64,000 bases of DNA, taken from NCBI RefSeq assembly GCF_019097595.1, contig NC_080734.1:6664892-6728891 (forward strand). The letters run 5' to 3'. This DNA is from Hemibagrus wyckioides. Lineage: Eukaryota > Chordata > Actinopteri > Siluriformes > Bagridae. Below are positions 26,152-38,025 of this stretch, piece by piece; position 1 is the stretch's first letter; every line of letters begins with the position of its first letter. The notes beneath the pieces were generated by a model, which saw nothing but the letters and a program-made list of their open reading frames with translations, searched no databases and was not told the origin of the DNA. The translations under genes and the position numbers were made by a program.

Positions 26152-26760
26152 CCCCCCCCCCCCCCGGGCATCTCCAGACATCCGAGAGTGACGACGGGGG
26201 CGGCTGCGGCCTCTGGGAGCGGGTTGGTCTGGGTGGTGCTGATGGAAGTCGGCGAGCAGTGCCGGATCGAGGATGTCATCCCGGTCCACCCATGATCATA
26301 CCCCTCCCAGTCGACCAGATATTGCAGACGGCCGCGTCGTCGTCTGGAGTTCATTATCTCTCGGACTTGGTAGACCGTGTTGTCTGCGTCGATCTGGGGT
26401 GGCGACAAGATCTCAGGCTCTGTAGGAGCTTTCTACAGGGGAGTTTGAGGCAGATGTCATGGGTGGAAAGCCATACTTGGTTGCCTGGATGGTAGCACAG
26501 TGTTTCTTTGGTGCTTCTGCCGGCGAATAGCGCGGCACAGGTGGACATGTGCTGATCCCCAGACCCTCTCACTCTCTCGGAACCAGTGATCGACTGAAGG
26601 TATTTCAGCAGGTTCGCCTGACCACAGGAACAGAGGTGGCTGATAGCCGAGTATGCACTGAAAAGGGGTGAGTCTGGTGGTTTCTTGACGGAGTGAGTTT
26701 TGTGCATACTCGGCCCAGGGCAGGTATTGGCTCCAATCATGCTGGCGTTCGTGGCAGTAT
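26152..26760 (-). pseudogene. Integrase C-terminus and chromodomain of the Gypsy element
   Basis: In two shifting frames the region reads [17 protein letters not shown] (GPY/F-type linker), then the chromodomain core [29 protein letters not shown] and finally [17 protein letters not shown]. Such a domain marks chromoviruses, where it steers integration to methylated-histone chromatin. At least one frameshift splits the chromodomain. Confidence 0.85.
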
Positions 26761-26762
26761 GC

Positions 26763-27488
26763 TCAGAGGTAGTGCCCAATTTCCTGGATTTTCCACTCCA
26801 TTTGGCCATTAGATTGAGGGTGGTAACCAGAGGATAAGCTTACAGATGTACCCAGTTGTCCTAAGAAACCCCTCCATACCCTGGAGATGAACTGGGGCCC
26901 TCTGTCTGACACGGTATCTTCGGGAATGCAGAAGTGTCTGAACACTTGGTGGAAGAGGGCATTAGCTGTCTCCAGGGCAGTGGGTAGGCCCTTGAGGGGT
27001 ATGAGTATACAAGCTTTAGAAAATCGATCTACCACGACGAGGATGGTGGTAAAGCCTTCCGACGCGGGCAGGTCGGTGATGAAGTCCACTCCCAGGTGGG
27101 ACCATGGTCGGTGGGGAATAGGGAGTGGCATGAGTTTCCCTTCCGGTAAGCGGCGGGGTGTGGAAATCACAGCACAAACGGAACAACCTTTCACAAACTG
27201 GTTTACATCCTTACTCATATTTGGCCACCAATACCTGTTCTGGAGGAGTGAGAGGGTGCGTTGTCTACCCGGATGGCCAGAGCCCAGAGATGAGTGCACA
27301 GAGTCCAGGAGGTTAAGACGGAGGGACACTGGAACGTAGGTTTTGCCTACTGGGCTCCCCGGCAGAGCGGGTTCATTCGCTGAGGCGGCATGGATATCCT
27401 CGTCGATGGCCCAGAGGATGGGGCAGACGAACAGATCTGGAGGAAGTACCGGTTCACATGCATCGGATTGAGGGTCTGGTGAATACAT
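26763..27488 (-). pseudogene. Integrase region of the Gypsy element
   Basis: It contains the zinc-binding H-H-C-C domain ([10 protein letters not shown] ... CSVC) and the catalytic core. The core shows GVDFITDLP and SDRGPQF, and the final Glu lies in SNGQMEW. The frame is broken after residue 240 near 26763. It lies in a different frame from the RNase H region, which confirms an indel between them. Confidence 0.88.
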
Positions 27489-27589
27489 TCTGGATAGTGC
27501 GTCGGCTTTTGTGTTCTTACAACTGGGACGATAGGAGACTGTGAATTGAAACCTCGTGAAGAAGAGCGCCCAGTGCGCTTGTCGTGGGT

Positions 27590-28849
27590 TTAAGCATTTG
27601 GCTTCTTTGAGGTATTGTAGATTCTTGTGATCAGTGATGACTTCAAAGGGATGGACAGCCCCCTCCAGCCAGAGCCGCCATTCCTCCGTGCCAACAGCTC
27701 ACGGTTTCCGATGTCATAGTTACGCTCCGCCAGGGTTAGATTCCTTGAAAAGAAGGCGCATGGATGGAGTGCCAGGGGCTTACTTCCCCGTTGTGACAGC
27801 ACCACTCCTACCCCTAGCACAGAGGCATGTACCTCGACTACGAAAGGCTGGCTAGGATCAGGATGCAATAATGTAGGAGCGGAACAAAAGGCGGCTTTTA
27901 GCTGCTAGGCTTCGACCGCTAACTTCGACCAGGTGAGGGTCTTAGGCTGTCCGCATAATAATGAAGTGAGGGGAGCAGTGATTTGGCTGTAGTTGTGGAT
28001 GAAGCGGCGGTAGAAATTCGCAAACCCCAGAAACCGTTGCAGCTCCTTGACTGTCTCTGGCTGCAGCCAGTTCATCACTGCGTCTGCTTTTGCCTGGTCC
28101 ATTTTAATACCCGCAGCGGAGATGATGTAACCCAGAAACTGCACGACAGTTTGGTGGAACTCGCACTTTTCAAGTTTGAGAAAAAGGTGGTGGCGGTGGA
28201 GGCGGTCGAGTACCTGACGGACATGGTGGATGTGCTCCGACCGGTTGGAAGAGTAGATTAGAATGTCATCAATGTATACGATGACGAACCGGTGGAGCAT
28301 ATCATGGAAGATTTCGTTCATGAAATTCTGGAATACCGCTGGAGCATTTGTGAGCCCATATGGCATGACCCAGTACTTGTAGTGCCCAGAAGGTGTGATG
28401 AACGCCGTCTTCCACTCATCTCCCTGACGAATGTGGATGAGGTTATATGCGCTTCTCAGGTCCAGCTTGGTGAAGATACGAGCTCCACGTAACTCCTCGA
28501 GGGCAGCTGGGACTAGCGGCAAGGGGTAGGCGAATTTCACCGTTTGGGCATTAAGATTCCGGTAATTGATACACGGTCGAAGCCTGCCATCCTTTTTTGC
28601 CACAAAGAAGAAGCTGGATGCCACCGGGGAGGTAGAAGGGCGTATGAACCCCTGGCGGCGTGCCTCTTTGATATATTCTTCCATGGCCTTATGCTCCGGG
28701 ACAGACAGGGGATAGATGCGCCCTTTGGGCATCTTAGCGTTGAGCAGAAGGTCCACAGCACAATCCCAGGATCGATGTGGTGGGAGCTTTGTAACGGCGA
28801 CTTTGCTAAACACCTCCGTGTAATCCTGATACTCTCCTGGGAGGTCCAC
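27590..28849 (-). pseudogene. pol: Reverse transcriptase and RNase H region of the Gypsy element
   Basis: RT lies at 28849-27908 with the blocks [26 protein letters not shown] and the catalytic [13 protein letters not shown] at 27905-27907 interrupts the frame just before the RNase H start ([18 protein letters not shown]), in which the first catalytic aspartate position reads His. After [13 protein letters not shown] the frame is lost by an indel. Catalytically dead as it stands. Confidence 0.9.
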
Positions 28850-28869
28850 CTCACGGCCAGTAGGGGGGC

Positions 28870-30153
28870 TCTCGATGTTCGTCGACCCCAGGAGAACAGA
28901 TCTAGGTGGAGGGTGCGGGAGTGCGCGTAGGCAAGAGCTGAGGCAATGATCGCTCCACTGTTCAATGCATCCTGTACTCCACCGAATCGTGGGTTGATGT
29001 TGCGCCAGCCATGGGCTAGGACAAAGTCCACCCTGGCCTCCTCCAACACCAACAGTGAGAGCACCTTCTCATGCATACAGCCGATGCGCAGCGTCAATTC
29101 TGGCATCCGCCACTGCACCAGTCCTCGACCCAGCGGCTTTCCTTGGATGGTTGTGATACGATAGCACGTCGGGTTCCTTTGTTGTGGGTTATGGCATGCA
29201 GAGAGGATGTGGGTGGAAATAAAGTCGAAGAGCACGCTGACAGAATAAGAGTGAGAGTCAAAAATTAATGTGGCATCATGATACCGAGGATTAGAGAGTA
29301 CTGAGCTGAGGTGGATAGTACTCACAGCTGGGTGTACAGGATGGACAGGACAGGTAGGAATGGAATGACCAGACTCTCTGCAGTAGAGGCAGAGCCCATG
29401 CTGAAGCCGGCGCTGTCGTTCGTCCGCGGATAGATGATACTCGTCCGTTTGCATCGGCTCTGGTGCGGAGAACTCCTCGCGGGGTGAAGCCTCGGAATGG
29501 TTGTTCCCTCCACCCGGAACCACAACGAGATGTTGGGCCACTGTCTGAGCCTTCAACAGGAAGGCCTCCAGGCTGCTGGAGTCTTCATATATAGCCATCT
29601 GCCGTCGGATCTCAGGCTGTAACCCGCACTGGTACGCCGCGAGTAGCGCCATCTCATTCCATCCGCTAGATTCCGCCAGCGTGCGGAAGTGCAGCGTATA
29701 CTCGCGGACGGTGTTTCTACCTTGCCGCAGAGTGAACAGCTCATCATGTGTCGAGAGGGTGGAAGCGCCCGCACCGAAAACCGCCTTGAAGTGGGCCAGA
29801 AAATTCGTTAACGACACGAACACTGGGCTCTCAGATGTCCACAATACCTCTGCCCAGCGTCGGGCCTCACCGGACAGCAGCGACAGGATAAAGGCGATTT
29901 TAGTGCGGTCATCAGGGAACAACTGAGGAACAACCTCAAAATAGAGCTGGCATTGCATGATGAAACCGGCACATTTGGCTGCTCCGCCCGAGAATAATGC
30001 TGGTTTAGCTACCGGACAGGTCGGTTGTGTCATCACGGACAGTACCGCTTGCTGTAGTGAGGCCGCCAGAGCAGTGATAGGGTCCGGGGCGGCAGACGGG
30101 TCAGTTTGTGGCTGAGCTGCTGTAGGAGGTGTGCCGTTGTGCTGACCTTCCAT
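28870..30153 (-). pseudogene. gag: Gag-protease region of the Gypsy element
   Basis: A long open frame from an ATG at 30153 encodes a sushi/PEG10-like Gag capsid: FSGGAAKCAGFIMQCQLYF, then LSLLSGEARRWAEVLW. A CCHC knuckle follows (CLYCRESGHSIPTC, spacing C-X2-C-X4-H-X4-C). The aspartic protease region comes next, but its D-S/T-G active-site stretch is missing: LFD runs straight into FISTHIL, apparently through a small in-frame deletion. Near 28870 the frame shifts away from pol, so the remaining open frame down to 28537 is not real protein. Non-functional. Confidence 0.88.
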
Positions 30154-30199
30154 CTTCCTGGTAGGATCTCGTACTTTGTTGTTTTTAGGGCTAGTATTC

Positions 30200-30470
30200 T
30201 GTCACAACACACACGGAGACAGAGAGCAGGTCCAACACGACTTTAATAACTAAGGCAAGGAAAAAAGGCAATACGACGAAAGGAAATATCCAACTCGAAA
30301 ATACTGGAGCAGTAACTCGGTACTCTAGCTTCAACAGTTTTAATACTAGCCGCTGGGCTCTGTGGGTGAGGGCTTTAAGTAGGCGCTGTGTGATTGAGTG
30401 CAGGTGACGCGATTAAAAGTCCGGTGATTGGAAGTGCGGGGGTGCGGCTGAGGTGTTCGTGCCTGTGACA
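30200..30470 (-). repeat. 5' LTR of the Gypsy element
   Basis: This 271-bp terminal repeat pairs with 25877-26148. It is the upstream LTR relative to the minus-strand gag start, and is flanked outside by ACGTG. Confidence 0.93.
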
Positions 30471-30554
30471 ACGTGATCTAGGAGCTTATTCCACAAAGAT
30501 GCTCAAAGAAGCACTAATGGAGATTGACTGATATCAAATTCCACAGCGTCTAAC

Positions 30555-30900
30555 ATTGCATCTCATTACAATGACACCTGTCAAGTGGTGGGATACAGGG
30601 GTCAACAAGTGAACAGTCATTTCTCAGATTTGATGAATTGCTGTGTATGGGACTGCTTAGCTGCAAAGCATTTAGAGCACAAATTTGCAAATGCTAATTT
30701 TAATATCACTCACTTAGTAGCCTCGGATTCCTGTTTTTGGGTGACAGGAGTGGATCCTGCTGTGGTCATGTAGCTCATCCTGCTCAACATTTGGCATGTT
30801 GTCTTTTCTGACATGCTTTTCTGCTCACCACAGATGTAAAGAGTGGTTAGTGGATGGCTCCCAGTCCTCCAAAAAGACAGCACACTCTTACTGTTCATTC
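30555..30900. mobile_element. Degenerate DNA-transposon fragments
   Basis: GACACCTGTCAAGTGGTGGG and the following GTCAACAAGTGAACAGTCAT resemble the 51287 Tc1 family start. Further on, TGACATGCTTTTCTGCTCAC and GTAAAGAGTGGTTAGT match a common fish Tc1-type repeat. Assignment is from memory of such repeats. Confidence 0.4.
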
Positions 30901-31008
30901 TGAATAATGTCCTAATACCTAATTTGGTAAAATAATACCTAAAAATAATTTCAGTTTGTAGCCTGCTGCAGCTGAACTGCTCATTTCAATGTTGTATTTA
31001 AGTTAAGT

Positions 31009-31235
31009 AGCCTTTATTTTGTATCATAAACATTACAGCATATTGAAATTATTTCTTTGCATTTCCCATCCTTGGAGGGTTAGGGTCAGAGCGCAGGGTC
31101 AGCCATGATGCAGCACCCCAGGAGCAGGGTGGGTTGGGGCACTTGTTCAAGGACAGCTTGGCAGTGCTAGGGCTTAAACCCCGATCTTCCAAGCAACAAC
31201 CCAGAACCTTAACCAGCTACCACCACACATTATAA
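31009..31235 (-). repeat. tRNA-derived SINE, same family
   Basis: The + strand reads GCATTTCCCATCCTTGGAGG, GTCAGAGCGCAGGGTCAGCC and TTAAACCCCGATCTTCC. The reverse complement has the A/B-box head at the high-coordinate end. Confidence 0.7.
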
Positions 31236-31320
31236 GACATTGAAAGGGTAAATGCACCACATCCTGACAATCATGGGTCATTGGGTCATTTTTGGCACAA
31301 AATAGGATTTAAAATCATTT

Positions 31321-31322
31321 TA

Positions 31323-31395
<73 letters not shown>
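31321..31395. repeat. (AT)n microsatellite
   Basis: About 75 bases of AT with one G; the apparent isoleucine-tyrosine reading frame here is meaningless. Confidence 0.95.
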
Positions 31396-31397
<2 letters not shown>

Positions 31398-31399
31398 CA

Positions 31400-32930
31400 T
31401 GTGAAATATGTAAACCTGGCAAAAATGACAAATCCAGGTGTCATTAAAGCACTTACAAATGGAATGCATGGTTTTGTGCTCGTCTGTGCATCAAATATTA
31501 GTATGTGAGATTAGATGAGGTGAGGTTTATGTTTTTCAACTACATGCTTTGATATGCTTCAGTGCAACACACAAGCCTGGGTCCTCTCTGTGAGAATTTT
31601 ATTTTCTACCTTCACTAGGAGAAATTTGGTAAGAGAACAAATGGACCCAAAAAGTCATTTATAAAATAATATAAAAATAAAATAATAATATAAAATACAA
31701 GAGATACTCTAATTGTTATATTGCACACTCTTTTATTTCAGGTTTTCTGTTTGCCACTATGGTGCAATAATGCTGAGTAACCCCAGGCTTCCTTGTTACT
31801 TATGCAGAGTTTATTTCTGTTCCACATTTGCAACTGTGATAATTTCAAAAATCTTCAGAAGGATTTTCTTACATTCAAATAAAGCATGTTCTCAAAAACA
31901 ACATTAAAGTTCACTAGACATGACTTCAGAGAAAATAGAAAAAACATTCCTCTGACTATTATGTTTTAAATTATTGTCTACAATCCAGTGAAGTTTGATC
32001 ACAATACAAATATTAAAATAATTTTTAGTCCATTGCAGCAACTCACTGTTTAATCAACAAAGAGTCAATACAGCTTATATTGTTTTAATATGAGATATTC
32101 TGACAAATTATATTTTGGTTATTAAATCAGTTCCATCTAAACAAATGTTAGCCAGTTTTTCATTTTCAACTGAAAACAGTATGCATTAAGCATGAAACCT
32201 GAAACAAAAATACGTCCAAAATAAATAAATAAATTTTCTCTATTTGTGTCAAACAGAAACATTACCTTAACGTTTTGCAAACAGGAAATAAATTAATTTT
32301 AAGTTTTATAAATAGGACAAAAATCATAAAAGTGCAATTTGGGTAAATTTTTTGACTTTGTCACTATTTTCTTCTGTGGTTGGTTCAGATATTCTGCCAT
32401 ATTACATTTCATTCATCAAATCAATTCCATCTGTTTAATGTTTTTAATTAAAGGTTTTCCTGTTTAACAGGAAAAAGGAAGCAGGAAGCAGGAAACACTA
32501 AAAATACATTCATATGAGAGGGATAAAAAAAAGAAAATCTTCTTTTAAAGGAAATTTCACTCTTTGTGTCAAAAAACATTCCAGAAAAGTGCAATTTGGA
32601 CTAAAATTTGTCCAAAAAATGATTAAATTTCAGTTGTCAGACACTATTTTCTTCCTCGATCACAGAGCCACCATTTGTCATGCTGAATGAAGAGATATTA
32701 TTCAGAAAGTAGATCACATTGTTAAAGATGAAACTCCAGTACTCCAGTATTTAAAGCACTTAAAATGAACTAGCAGTTTTTATCTGAATAGTTACTTTAT
32801 ACAGTAATATTTTCAGTAACATCAACAACAATCCCTATAACCACCAATTGTGATTATGCAGCAGTTCTCTTGACATAATGTTACAATCAAATAAGGTTAC
32901 TTCTTAGCAAATCTCCTCCCCTCACATAGC
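31400..32930. other. Unique AT-rich sequence upstream of FABP copy 2
   Basis: No repeat or gene is visible. Its lack of obvious repeats contrasts with its surroundings, so it may carry regulatory sequence for the FABP genes. Confidence 0.4.
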
Positions 32931-32931
32931 A

Positions 32932-32939
32932 TATAAATA
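32932..32939 (+). promoter_or_regulatory. TATA box of the second FABP gene
   Basis: TATAAATA lies 92 bases upstream of the start codon, preceded at 32913-32921 by a CTCCTCCCC motif. The arrangement nearly repeats that of FABP copy 1. Confidence 0.7.
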
Positions 32940-33030
32940 TTCCTAGTCAACTCTCCAGATAAGAGGTAAGAAGAAGAAGAAGAAGAGGATCAGATACATC
33001 TTTGGCGACTGCTAAATAGAAATAAAAATA

Positions 33031-33810
33031 ATGGAGAAATTCATTGGCGTTTGGAAGCTTGTTAATGCTGAAAACTTTGATGAGTACATGAAAGCATTCG
33101 GTAAGTTCTGCCAATTGGTGGTGCTTCTGCATATGACTCAAATGTATTTTTACTGACAATTGTTTATACCATCACAGGTATTTCTGATGAATGGAGAAAC
33201 ATTGGACATGTTCTTAAACCGAAAATGATTATTTCCCAAGATGATGACACGGTGGTCTTTGATGTAGAGAGCCTTGTTGCTAACCAAAAAATTTCTTTCA
33301 AACTGGGTGAGGAGTTCCAGTCGAAGACGATGGATGGCAAAGACTGCAAAGTAGGAACCTAGAATTCATTTCATAGAAGATTATAAATTAGCTAACCTAA
33401 TGTGTGCGGTTTGTCCTGGTATGAAGAAAATGTTCAGCACACTTAGCTGCTGAATAATAACTTTATCCATAACTTTAATAACCATTTATCCAGCCATTTA
33501 TCTAAGGAACATTCTCAGCATTATAAATTATCATGAGATAACCAGAAGCCTGTTTGCTAGGTGACTGTGAGCCTAGATGGAGACAGCCTCATTGAGGTGT
33601 CAAAGTGGGATGATTCTGAGTCTTGCAATGTCTACATGATCAAGGATGGGCAACTGATCAAGGTGAGAATCACTCTTATACGACTCTTTTAAAGTTGCAC
33701 CCGGGTGTGATCAACTATTTAAAAGCATTTTCTAACAGGAATTTCTTTAAATATTGCAGTCAATGTCATACGAGGATATTGTGGCAGTGCGCACCTTTGA
33801 GAAGGTCTGA
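33031..33810 (+). CDS. Fatty-acid-binding protein, brain (FABP7)-like, copy 2
   Basis: Exons 33031-33100, 33178-33350, 33561-33662 and 33760-33810 encode 131 residues. The N-terminus MEKFIGVWKLVNAENFDEYM is the best family match of the three, and exon 4 ends AVRTFEKV, close to the AVRxYEKA end of FABP7. The triad is partly kept: position 106 is Tyr instead of Arg, Arg126 is present and 128 is Phe instead of Tyr. The second portal helix (GISDEWRNIGHVLKP) is not of the usual type. The intron 2 acceptor context TGTTTGCTAG and the intron 3 donor context match copy 1 almost base for base, which suggests copies 1 and 2 share a recent ancestor. Introns are very short. AATAAA is at 33965. It probably carries a hydrophobic ligand, but binding chemistry must differ from ordinary FABPs. 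Confidence 0.92.
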
Positions 33811-34243
33811 AAATCAGACAAGCTATCTTCTGTTTTCCTCTTCTTTCACTGAGCTGCAGTCTGAAAACGTCTTCATCTGAAGTCTTCAAAATGGATTAGA
33901 AGAACAATTATTATAATGTTTTTTTGTCTTTCTGGAGTAATACATGTGCAGACAAAAGACAAATAATAAAATAAAATTAAAAATAATAAATAAATAACAT
34001 GCAATAACATGCTATCGTTATAATTAGATCATGGTATAATTAACTTTTTTAAAATAAAAAGTTTTTAAAATAAATTCAGGACTTCTTTGCTCATTCAAAT
34101 TTGTCCAGACTTTGGAGTATCTACAGCACATTTTTCACATCCGTGCAAATCTAAATGGATGCAAAATCACATAGAAACAAATAAACGTATAAATACATAA
34201 TATTAATAATAATACTTTACATACATAACACACACACACACAC

Positions 34244-34600
34244 AATGTGAAGGTGGACTCATCGGAAAACAATACGTGTCACATAGTCCACATGATTTCC
34301 AACTCCAAACTGACATTCGGCATCAGCAAGAGTGACCAAACGTTTAACTATGACAGCCTGACCATGATTATTAACCCTGTGGAGCTCTTTATGAACAGTT
34401 TTTCTGGAATAAGGACAGTCAAGGTGCACAGTTTGATTCTGCAGGAAGTTAGTCAGCAGTTTTTTAATGTTTATTGGACACAATCTGGGGTAGTACAGAG
34501 ACATCTTTTTTTAGACAGCTTCCTCTTGCGTCCTGTTGGATGTGATTCGTCCTTCTCAGTGGTATGCTGTCATTATCCAGGATAATGTGGCTTTCGATAC
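34244..34600 (-). mobile_element. Tc1-like transposase fragment
   Basis: The minus strand reads RKTVHKELHRVNNHGQAVIV, like a Tc1 R-RELxxxGxxGRAA block. After a frameshift it reads VLFSDESTFTLC, the conserved block around the second catalytic residue. There are no intact ends. Confidence 0.7.
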
Positions 34601-35130
34601 ACCATATAGACTTACTGTCCTGGTCGCAGATGCATCAGTGAGAATCACACCAACAGTTTGTTCTCTTTTTAACTCTGGTATATCTCCCACTATGTTGTGT
34701 AGATTACACCACTTTAATTTCTATTGCTCTGCTAATTTAACCTTCCCACACTGCTCTTACCTCCAACACGATATCGAGTGTTTCAGTTTCATTGTACATA
34801 CACACTTACAAATGATTCCTAGTTTTGTGAACCACCTACCTGTGTCTTTTGTATCTTACTTCATCACCATCTATACAATACCTACCAAAAGCATGCAGGT
34901 AGGTGTACTCATGACTCTAAATTGCACTTAGATATATTCCCACCATCTGCAGAACCATCTTTATCCTGACCAGAATATTGCTGAAGAATAAATGAATGAA
35001 CATAGAATTCATCTACAAGAGAAAACACTAAACTAAACTTTCTCAAGTGCTTTATCCTTTACAGTGTTCACAGTGGATCCAGAGCTCATTCTGGGCGAGG
35101 CAGGAATACATCATAAATTGGACTCTTATA

Positions 35131-35426
35131 CAGGGGCGGACTTTGTGATTTGGGGGCCCTAAATGATTCCAGGTATGGGAATCTCCTGCATGTGCAGTAC
35201 GATAGGAACGTTCCACTATTCATGAATCATGGGGGGGGGGCGCATTTGAAAAGATGTAATAATAATGTTAAAATCTTAATGATTATAGACAGACCATACA
35301 ATATACGATAGAAAAGTAATAAGTACTATATGATTTATATAGGCTTCTTGGTATTAGTTGGGGCCCCTTAATTCCCTGGGGCCATAAGCGGCTGCTTACC
35401 TCGCTTATTGGTTAAGTCCGCCCCTG
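35131..35426. mobile_element. Second hAT-type MITE family
   Basis: A 296-bp element starts CAGGGGCGGACTT and ends AAGTCCGCCCCTG. It is flanked by 8-bp duplications CTCTTATA (35123-35130) and CTCTTATG (35427-35434), with one mismatch. There is no coding capacity. Confidence 0.9.
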
Positions 35427-35520
35427 CTCTTATGGCCACCACACACACACACACACACACACAGATTCACACCTACAGGAAACTCATTTTAGTCAATCCA
35501 CTTTGTAGCATGTTTTAGGA

Positions 35521-35752
35521 CAGGAGTGTCTAATTTTATCCCCAAAGGGCTGGTGAGGGTGCGGGTTTCATTCCAACCGAGCAGAAGCCATACCTGAGAC
35601 TACTGAAAGCTAGATTAAGATTACGATAAGATTAAGATAAGATAGATCAAGATTACTTAATTAAATAGATGGAATCAGGTGTAGCTTCTGCTTGCTTGTA
35701 ATGAAAACCTGCACCCACACCGGCCCATTGCGGATAAGATTGGACACCCCTG
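35521..35752. mobile_element. hAT-type MITE, further copy of the 2517 family
   Basis: It starts CAGGAGTGTCTAATTTTATC and ends GATTGGACACCCCTG, with the same CATTCCAACCGAGCAGAAGC-type arms. The centre carries an imperfect GATTAAGAT direct-repeat expansion (35613-35655). The flanking 8-mers are only weakly alike. Confidence 0.85.
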
Positions 35753-35759
35753 TTTGAGA

Positions 35760-37627
35760 TGTTTAGAAACAGGGATATCTTAGCAGACACGGGAAGAACC
35801 TGCGAAGGGTAATGTGACAGTAACGTGGTGTATCCTAGAACCCTGGAGCTGTGAAGTCACAACGCTACCCACTGCACCACCTGCATTGAATTTACCTGAT
35901 CAAAATTTTTCTTAATTTTTTTTTTAAAACTAATACTGAAACTTGCAGCACCATGACCAAAACCTGTAAGCTGAAGCTCCTGCATCTCACTCATTGTGTA
36001 ATTATAAACCACACTTTTATTGTAAAACGCTACACACAAATCTCTACATTTGGCCAAATCTCCATTGATAAATGTGTTTTCTAAACCCGAACCAGTTACA
36101 CCATGAAATCCTCACATGAGCAAACATCATTTTAACTTAATGACAAAAGCTCAAGTCGTACAGTGTTGGGAATAAAACCTAATTAAATCATGAAATCGAA
36201 TACAACATTAACATTAGGAGATTTCCTTTATAAGTTAATTTATTCCTGCTGTAAATCATTTGATACACAACTGTACTACAAAATAAATATCAAAATATGA
36301 AATCATACTCAGTTCCTTTAATCAGTTAAATGTTGCTTGACAATACAAATGTAATTCCTGCTGTTACTTTTTCAAAAATCAGCAAAGATTTCCAAATGTG
36401 TATCACATCAACATCCAGACTTTCTACATCCTGTAGTGCACAGGTAGTCCACTAGGGGGCAGAAAGGTTAAGGAGTAAATTGAATGTAATAGTTTTTTCA
36501 GGAAAGTATTGATGATGATGATGATGATGATAACGACATAAATGCCTAAGAAATTCATGTATGAAATATGATATGCTTGGTGTTATAGGGTAAATAAAGA
36601 AGTTAGGAAACTATAGCAATGTCTATAGCAATATATTTATCAGCGTGCTTAATAGCTAATCATGTCCCTGATCCAATCTTTGTGATAGTGAAGTAGATTA
36701 TGGTAAAAATCCAGTTAACCAGGTTAGTATACGTAGCTGAATTCATGTTTAAATACCATTAATTACCATCAGTAATGAGTAGATGCTTCTATATAAGGAC
36801 TGATAAACAAAGCGGTATACTACCTTTTTACTGAAAGTCACTTTAGTCTCTTTAGTCACCAGGGCCAAAATTAAATTAAAATTTGCTTACCAGGCATCTG
36901 TGTGGAAAAGTTAAAATATTAAGGCTTCAGGTGTACACTAGAGGTCCCTAGAGGACAGAAAATACAGAGTAGCATGTACAAGCTGTCTAGAATGACAACT
37001 CTGTAAGACACATAAGTAATAGTAAATATAATAAGAAATTAATGTGTAATTAAAATATAGATTGAAATAAGAATTATTTAAAGCATATTATGATTTTATT
37101 ATAGACTAGACTAGCTCTAAGTGACTACTTCATACACATACACAAAAGATTGCACATTTTGTCCATTGCATTTTATTTATACTCATTGCATTCTCCAAAA
37201 AAAAGACTCCTATATTTAACTATATGTTTATTATATATGTCGGTAAAATTGTACTATATATATTTAATTATAATCCATTTCTTTCTGTTTTTTTCCCCTC
37301 TGTTGCTCAGTGTTTCACTGTGGGACGAGTAACTAAGAAAAAAAAAAACATTTCACAGCATTAGACCACATGTATGTAATAAAGAACCTTAAACCTTGAG
37401 TAATATAAGGTTTGAATTTAATATGGGCAGAGATATGATGCAATTTCCTGCTAAGGTCAATATTGGTTATGATGATCATTAGATGTACATAAAATGTCCT
37501 TAAATGTAATTATGTCTAAGATTGAAAACACAGACAAAATAATGTGCTTTATATGTAAAATAGAAATAAAAAGGAGAATTTCTTTTATTATGCAAGAACC
37601 CTATTCAACAATTAAAGGGCAAAGGTG
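35760..37627. other. Noncoding intergenic DNA between FABP copies 2 and 3
   Basis: Only a short (GAT)n at 36509-36532 and AT-rich DNA are seen; no FABP exon remnants were recognised. Confidence 0.45.
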
Positions 37628-37632
37628 GTTTC

Positions 37633-38025
37633 TGTCAGGAGTCAATGCCTCCACTGGTGCAGAATCCAGACCCAAATGCAGCGATAAGGGTGAAAAATGG
37701 GGATTTTATTGATAAATAACAAAAAATACAGAAACAGTGGGGAAAACAAGGCAACAAAGACCACAAAGAGCTGAAACCAGGAGGCAAAACTACGTAACAA
37801 AAGACAAGGACTCAGCAAACACAAACCCAAGACAGCAGGGATAAATAGCGAAGGTAATCATTGAAATATAAGGAACAGGTTTGCAGAGGCAGGGAAAGGG
37901 AGGAAGAATTAGGTGGGGCAAGCACATGTGCAAACAACATAAACAGAAGCACATGGGAATATAAAGAAACCCTGCCAGACCGCCCCCTAGTGTTCTGGCA
38001 GGAAACTGTCCAGCAGTCCATGACA
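37633..38025 (-). mobile_element. Solo LTR of a second LTR-retrotransposon family
   Basis: A 393-bp segment starts TGTCAGGAGT and ends CCATGACA. It is flanked on both sides by the same 5-bp GTTTC (37628-37632 and 38026-38030). No internal region follows, as expected after LTR-LTR recombination. Orientation is uncertain: AATAAA-like TTTATT motifs suggest the minus strand. Confidence 0.8.

Larger units (their letters stand above)
25877..30470 (-). mobile_element. Full-length degenerate Ty3/Gypsy chromovirus-type LTR retrotransposon
   Basis: A 4.6 kb minus-strand element bounded by two LTRs (30200-30470 upstream, 25877-26148 downstream) that begin TGTCAC and end GTGACA on either strand. A 5-bp target duplication ACGTG sits at 25872-25876 and 30471-30475. 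A guanine-rich tract (minus strand, 26152-26166) abuts the 3' LTR as polypurine tract. The order is gag-protease-RT-RNase H-integrase-chromodomain, as in sushi-type chromoviruses. The LTRs differ at about 12 of 271 positions by eye, so the insertion is not new. Several frameshifts, an in-frame stop and a protease deletion show it is dead. Confidence 0.95.

Noticed and set aside
28537..28869. C-terminal third of the long gag-frame open frame
   Set aside because: It overlaps the true RT sequence in another frame after a frameshift, so it is not Gag protein.
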